Positions 43,500-46,645 of a stretch of DNA of 46,645 nt are shown one piece after another. The translations under genes were made by a program, and so were the position numbers. This DNA is from Phycisphaerales bacterium (GTDB lineage: Bacteria; Planctomycetota; Phycisphaerae; Phycisphaerales; SM1A02), in assembly GCA_030748805.1 (NCBI GenBank), contig JASMLG010000062.1, positions 1 through 46,645 of the forward strand, read 5' to 3'. Below the pieces are notes generated by a model. The model made no database searches and was not told the DNA's origin. It worked only from the letters and a program-made list of their open reading frames with translations. Each line of letters opens with the position of its first letter. Within the stretch, counting starts at the first letter, position 1.

Positions 43500-44740
43500 C
43501 ACTAAGTGATAAAAAAGTAACTGTTATGGGGCTAGGCAATTTCGGTGGTGGCCTTGGAGTGACGAAATGGCTACTTGCTCAGGAAGCAAAAGTTATTTTG
43601 ACCGATTTGGCTTCAAGGGAAGAGCTGTCTATTCAACTTGAACGAATAGGGGAGCATCCAAATCTAACAGTTATATGTGGCGAACATCGTCTTGATGATT
43701 TTGTTCAAACAGATTTAGTTATTGCTAATCCTGCGGTTCCCACTCCTTGGAAAAATAAATATCTTCTTGCCGCATGGGAAAAGGGTATTGAAGTTACAAC
43801 CGAGATAGGGATTGTTACTTCAAAGCTTAACAGGGATCAAGTAATTGGAGTTACTGGTTCTACAGGTAAATCAACAACTTCTGCAATGATTGACTCAGCA
43901 CTACGCATGTCAGGAATTACCAGTCATCTTGGTGGAAACATTGGGGGGAGTTTACTTGAGTCAATATCGACGGTTTTATCAAATGATGTTTGTGTGCTTG
44001 AGTTAAGTAGCGCAATGTTATGGTGGCTTGACAAGACAAGTAAGTGGTCACCTCGAGTTGCAGTATTGACAAACATAGAACCGAACCATATTGATTGGCA
44101 TGGTTCTTATGATGAATATGTTCGATGCAAGAAACTAGTGTTTACTAACCAACGAGATGAAGATGTTTCTTTAACTCAGGATCCTGACGCAACTTTTGAA
44201 GGTCTTAAAGTTTTAGGGAAACATAATCAGAGAAATGCTGCAATTGCTTTTCTGGCTGCTATTGAAATGGGGGCAAAACCAAACCTTGCACGTAAAGGTA
44301 TAAAAACTTTTTGCGGGCTTCCTCATAGATTGCAACACGTCGAAGATGGTTATTACAACGATTCTAAATCAACTACACCAAACGCAACAAAACTAGCAGT
44401 CGATTCTTTTGATAACCCATCCAATGTTCACTTGATCGTAGGCGGGTATGACAAGCAGATTGATTTATCTTTAATCGCAAAGCAATCAGAAAGGGTCTCT
44501 TGTTTATATTGCATAGGAGAAACGGGTAATAAAATATCTGTAATGGCAAAAGGTGAAACAGAATGTGTGGTGACCCTAGAAAAAGCAGTTCTCGCCGCTA
44601 AAGATAAAATGCAAGAAGGAGATATTTTGTTATTAAGTCCCGGTTGTGCTAGTTGGGATCAGTTTAATAATTATGAGGATCGTGGTGATTTGTTTTGTTC
44701 ACTAGTTACTTCAAAGATATTGCGCCAACAAGTTCAGTAA
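43496..44740 (+). CDS. murD: UDP-N-acetylmuramoyl-L-alanine--D-glutamate ligase
   Basis: 414 aa from GTG 43496. Adds D-Glu to UDP-MurNAc-L-Ala in the cytoplasm. Mur-ligase features: N-terminal Rossmann-like part (VTVMGLGNFGGGLGVTKWLL), P-loop GVTGSTGKSTTSAMI, NIGGSLLE, the central domain VLTNIEPNHIDWHGSYDEYVRCK with the catalytic-region His, and C-terminal GLPHRLQHVEDGYYNDSKSTTPNAT and LSPGCASWDQFNNYEDRGDLF. The protein is slightly shorter than the E. coli enzyme, with no gap in key motifs. It is not in a dcw cluster; it ends the MoxR/Bat operon and overlaps the convergent pyrD by 35 nt. Confidence 0.95.
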   Translation: MTLSDKKVTVMGLGNFGGGLGVTKWLLAQEAKVILTDLASREELSIQLERIGEHPNLTVICGEHRLDDFVQTDLVIANPAVPTPWKNKYLLAAWEKGIEVTTEIGIVTSKLNRDQVIGVTGSTGKSTTSAMIDSALRMSGITSHLGGNIGGSLLESISTVLSNDVCVLELSSAMLWWLDKTSKWSPRVAVLTNIEPNHIDWHGSYDEYVRCKKLVFTNQRDEDVSLTQDPDATFEGLKVLGKHNQRNAAIAFLAAIEMGAKPNLARKGIKTFCGLPHRLQHVEDGYYNDSKSTTPNATKLAVDSFDNPSNVHLIVGGYDKQIDLSLIAKQSERVSCLYCIGETGNKISVMAKGETECVVTLEKAVLAAKDKMQEGDILLLSPGCASWDQFNNYEDRGDLFCSLVTSKILRQQVQ

Positions 44741-45632
44741 GGCAATCACACCCTTGATTTCTGACCCAAGTAGTTAGACCCTTAACTACTTTTATAGATA
44801 TTGATGGGTTTATGAATGACGCAGTTCCGATTCCAACTGCAGTTGCTCCAGCAAGGATAAACTCCGCCGCATCTTTCCAATTCATAACACCGCCAGTTCC
44901 AATGATTGGTGTATTCGAATTCATTGCTACATCGCTGTAGACATTTTGAACTGTACGCACTGCAACGGGATGGACAATTGCGCCGCTCAACCCTCCGATA
45001 CCGCGTGAAATATTTGGTTTTCTCGTTTCTATATCTATAGAAAGTGCTGGTATTGTGTTGATTAAGGTCAATGCATCCGCGCCGCAATTAATAGCGACTT
45101 CGGCATGAGGTCTAATGTCTCCGGCCACTGCTGAAAGTTTTACAATCATGCTACTCCTTGTCAGTGATTGCCTAACTTCTGTGAGTAATTCTGACAGTTT
45201 CTTAGTGCATAACCCGAACTCCATGCCATCATCGGTGTTTGGGCAAGAAACGTTTATCTCTACAAGATTAATTCCATCGATATCATCCATTCTTCTAGCG
45301 ACTTCAACATAGGAAGAGATTGAATCACCTGCGACGGAAGCGATTACAGTAGTGTCAATTGAAGAAATTTTTGTTACTTGATTTTCTACAAAGGAATCAA
45401 TTCCTTCATTAGCAAGCCCGATTGCATTTATCATTCCGTTTTGAAGTGGATGTATACGATCTGGCGTGTTGCCGATTTGGGGTTCTTTTGTGATAGATTT
45501 TGTAGTGATTGCACCTATGTTTGACAGGTTTATCGCATCTCCGATTTCACCCATAACTCCACAAGTTCCTGCAGCGAGAACGACAGGATTTCGGAGAATC
45601 GTTTGACCCAGTTTTACCTGCATGTCAGTCAT
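44706..45632 (-). CDS. pyrD: Dihydroorotate dehydrogenase, class 1B type
   Basis: 308 aa. Oxidises dihydroorotate to orotate with FMN. Signatures: NPVVLAAGTCGVMGE, ITTKSITKEPQIGN, NGMINAIGLANEGI, and VEINVSCPNTDDGMEFG with the active-site Cys that marks class 1 enzymes. Also VKLSAVAGDIRPHAEVAINCGADALTLINT in parts, GGLSGAIVHPVAVRTV, and the phosphate-binding GTGGVMNWKDAAEFILAGATAVGIGTA. Class 1B usually pairs with the Fe-S subunit PyrK, which is not in this window. TACAAT lies 8 nt before the ATG. The 3' end overlaps murD. Confidence 0.95.
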   Translation of the reverse strand: MTDMQVKLGQTILRNPVVLAAGTCGVMGEIGDAINLSNIGAITTKSITKEPQIGNTPDRIHPLQNGMINAIGLANEGIDSFVENQVTKISSIDTTVIASVAGDSISSYVEVARRMDDIDGINLVEINVSCPNTDDGMEFGLCTKKLSELLTEVRQSLTRSSMIVKLSAVAGDIRPHAEVAINCGADALTLINTIPALSIDIETRKPNISRGIGGLSGAIVHPVAVRTVQNVYSDVAMNSNTPIIGTGGVMNWKDAAEFILAGATAVGIGTASFINPSISIKVVKGLTTWVRNQGCDCLTELVGAISLK

Positions 45633-45640
45633 GTTTGAGC

Positions 45641-45646
45641 ATTGTA
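45641..45646 (-). promoter_or_regulatory. -10-like box TACAAT before pyrD
   Basis: Ends 8 nt before ATG 45632 on the minus strand, consistent with a leaderless mRNA. No clear -35. Confidence 0.4.
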
Positions 45647-45731
45647 CTAGAAGTACAAATGACTACGGTTGAACTACGCTACAAAACTGGTTTACGCTGC
45701 TATTTTTCAATTAAGTCATGGGAAAATGCGA

Positions 45732-45866
45732 TTATTTATTTTTGCTCTCCCTTGCTTCGCTGAGATGTTTGTCGTTTTGATTGTGCAACCCTAGTAAAAA
45801 TAAAGACCACGTTGCAATTGCTAAAAACCAATTCCAAACAGCAGGTGAAAACCTCCCTTGAAGCAC
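45732..45866 (-). CDS. Possible small single-pass membrane protein
   Basis: A 44-codon ORF from GTG 45866, directly after an in-frame stop. It encodes a Trp-rich hydrophobic helix (AVWNWFLAIATWSLFLLGL) preceded by a short basic stretch and followed by a charged tail (NQNDKHLSEARESKNK). This layout fits a real small membrane protein. Against it: no Shine-Dalgarno upstream, a second frame is also open over the same bases, and no homologue is recalled. It lies upstream of pyrD on the same strand. Confidence 0.35.
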   Translation of the reverse strand: MLQGRFSPAVWNWFLAIATWSLFLLGLHNQNDKHLSEARESKNK

Positions 45867-45899
45867 ATCGAGGAGTTATGAAGAACATCGAGTTGTTGT
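45860..45899. repeat. Two tandem 20-bp imperfect repeats
   Basis: GAAGCACATCGAGGAGTTAT and GAAGAACATCGAGTTGTTGT are adjacent and share about 16 of 20 bases. They lie just upstream of a copy of the TGACTGTCACTT motif. Confidence 0.45.
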
Positions 45900-45901
45900 T
45901 T

Positions 45902-45913
45902 TGACTGTCACTT
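45902..45913. promoter_or_regulatory. Partial copy of the palindromic motif (TGACTGTCACTT)
   Basis: Twelve bases identical to the centre of the 29-bp repeats at 6303 and 29591, here 30 nt upstream of the -10 box of the TPR-YggX gene. A weaker variant (TGACAGCCACATTT) is at 15189-15202 upstream of nuoA. Confidence 0.35.
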
Positions 45914-45942
45914 GAGTGTGCGTTTTAATTTTGTTTTGTGGG

Positions 45943-45948
45943 TACAAT
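45943..45948 (+). promoter_or_regulatory. -10-like box TACAAT before the TPR-YggX gene
   Basis: Ends exactly 6 nt before ATG 45955, predicting transcription to begin at or one base from the start codon. Confidence 0.45.
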
Positions 45949-45954
45949 ACTGAT

Positions 45955-46557
45955 ATGAATGATTTAAGTGAAAAAATTGAGAGGTTTGAAAATATGGCAA
46001 TGGCTGATCCTTCAAACGACATGGCTCACTTTAGTTTGGGTTCTGCTTATTTGGACGCGAAGCGTTTCGCAGAAGCAACTAAAAGTTTTGAATCGTGTAT
46101 TAAACTCAACCCCGATATGACAAGAGCAATGGAACTTAGAGGTTCAGCCCTCCTGCAATTGGGTGAAATAGAAGAAGCAAAAAAAATATTAATTCGTGGA
46201 TATGAACAATCCGCATCAAAAGGAGAAATTCGAGTTAGGGATGGAATAGCAGAAATATTGAAAGCTGCTGGACTAGAAACTCCCAGTGTTGAGCAATCTA
46301 TAGTTACAGAATCCGGAAAACCACTAGAGGAAGCCCCTCTACCGGGAGAAATAGGTAAATGGATTTTAGAAAATGTAGATGATGAACAATGGAACGTCTG
46401 GATTGGACAAGGGACAAAAGTGATAAACGAGTTACGTCTTGATTTTTCTAGAGATGAAGATCAAATTGTTTATGAAGAATATATGGCGGAGTTTCTGGGA
46501 ATACCAACAGAAGTTATTAATAAGGATAAAAAGGCGGCAAATAATGATGACGTTTGA
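45955..46557 (+). CDS. TPR domain fused to a YggX-like Fe(2+)-trafficking domain
   Basis: About 200 aa from ATG 45955; an upstream in-frame start at 45916 would overlap the promoter. Residues 1-110 contain two to three TPR motifs (MAHFSLGSAYLDAKRFAEATKSF; AMELRGSALLQLGEIEEAKKI). Residues of about 135-190 match YggX, the small bacterial protein linked to iron handling and protection of Fe-S clusters: PLPGEIGKWILENVDDEQWNVW then IGQGTKVINELRLDFSRDEDQ, aligned to [20 protein letters not shown] and QTMLINEKKLN of E. coli YggX. The N-terminal Cys important in YggX is not present. The fusion suggests the iron module is targeted to a protein partner (inference). The end overlaps the next start. Confidence 0.85.
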   Translation: MNDLSEKIERFENMAMADPSNDMAHFSLGSAYLDAKRFAEATKSFESCIKLNPDMTRAMELRGSALLQLGEIEEAKKILIRGYEQSASKGEIRVRDGIAEILKAAGLETPSVEQSIVTESGKPLEEAPLPGEIGKWILENVDDEQWNVWIGQGTKVINELRLDFSRDEDQIVYEEYMAEFLGIPTEVINKDKKAANNDDV

Positions 46558-46645
46558 AGAAACATCAATTGAGCAAGATACAACTAAGAGAAGTGGACTA
46601 GCAACAGTCGCACTAATTTGTTCATTGATTATTTGCTGTCCGATT
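46544..46645 (+). CDS. Start of a membrane protein, cut by the window end
   Basis: Partial. From ATG 46544 (a second ATG follows at 46547; AAGGCGG upstream as SD) the frame reads MMTFEETSIEQDTTKRSGLA, then TVALICSLIICCPI to the end of the window. A short acidic N-terminus followed by SGLATVALICSLI recalls DUF4190-type small membrane proteins, but too little is visible to assign it. Overlaps the TPR-YggX gene by 14 nt, so it is probably in the same operon. Confidence 0.6.
   Translation, partial: MMTFEETSIEQDTTKRSGLATVALICSLIICCPI

Overview
The window looks like a chromosomal segment of an AT-rich marine planctomycete, most likely class Phycisphaerae. The evidence is two giant secreted proteins that combine a beta-helix, FG-GAP repeats and a C-terminal dockerin-like doublet of the type common in that group, a MoxR/DUF58/VWA/BatA gene cluster, a TPR-YggX fusion, a B12-dependent ribonucleotide reductase and a fragment of a Hanks-type kinase. 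I had no database search; taxonomy and families are judged from motifs.

Layout. (1) 1-3516: a degenerate B12-binding protein behind a hairpin-rich leader, a terminator, and a secreted helical-repeat protein. (2) 3500-6286 (minus): a FAD/Fe-S 2-hydroxyacid dehydrogenase fusion. (3) 6343-13779 (minus): two tandem paralogous secreted beta-helix/FG-GAP/dockerin-like proteins. (4) 13890-14649: an unusual region with a decayed kinase fragment, a dense array of hairpins built around repeated pieces of a tRNA 3' end, and an intact tRNA-Pro(UGG). (5) 14687-19048 (minus): orphan nuoA, a terminator, a small FGE-like fragment, and nrdJ. (6) 19561-22823: pcrA-queG. (7) 22828-29534 (minus): a coiled-coil lipoprotein, a MuiA-family protein and a large NAD-glutamate dehydrogenase. 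(8) 29675-31602: ribF-nrnA. (9) 31650-44740: a tightly packed, mostly overlapping operon of a coiled-coil membrane protein, an iron-type solute-binding lipoprotein, a permease fused to an NHL propeller, a double-VWA protein, MoxR, DUF58, BatA-like and murD. (10) 44706-46645: pyrD on minus, a possible small membrane protein, a TPR-YggX fusion, and the start of another membrane protein.

How genes fit together. The MoxR-DUF58-VWA-BatA set is expected to act as an AAA+ chaperone with membrane VWA partners; its co-linearity with an Fbp-like transporter lacking an ATPase gene, and with murD, suggests a role at the envelope (inference). B12 recurs: NrdJ and QueG are cobalamin enzymes and the first gene keeps a B12-binding fold but has lost its key residues.

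The observations I consider most worth checking are the tRNA-Pro-linked hairpin array (two module copies whose stems differ in sequence but still pair), the permease-NHL fusion, the widespread -10 boxes 4-9 nt before start codons (predicted leaderless mRNAs), and a 29-bp repeat with a palindromic core in front of two dehydrogenase genes.
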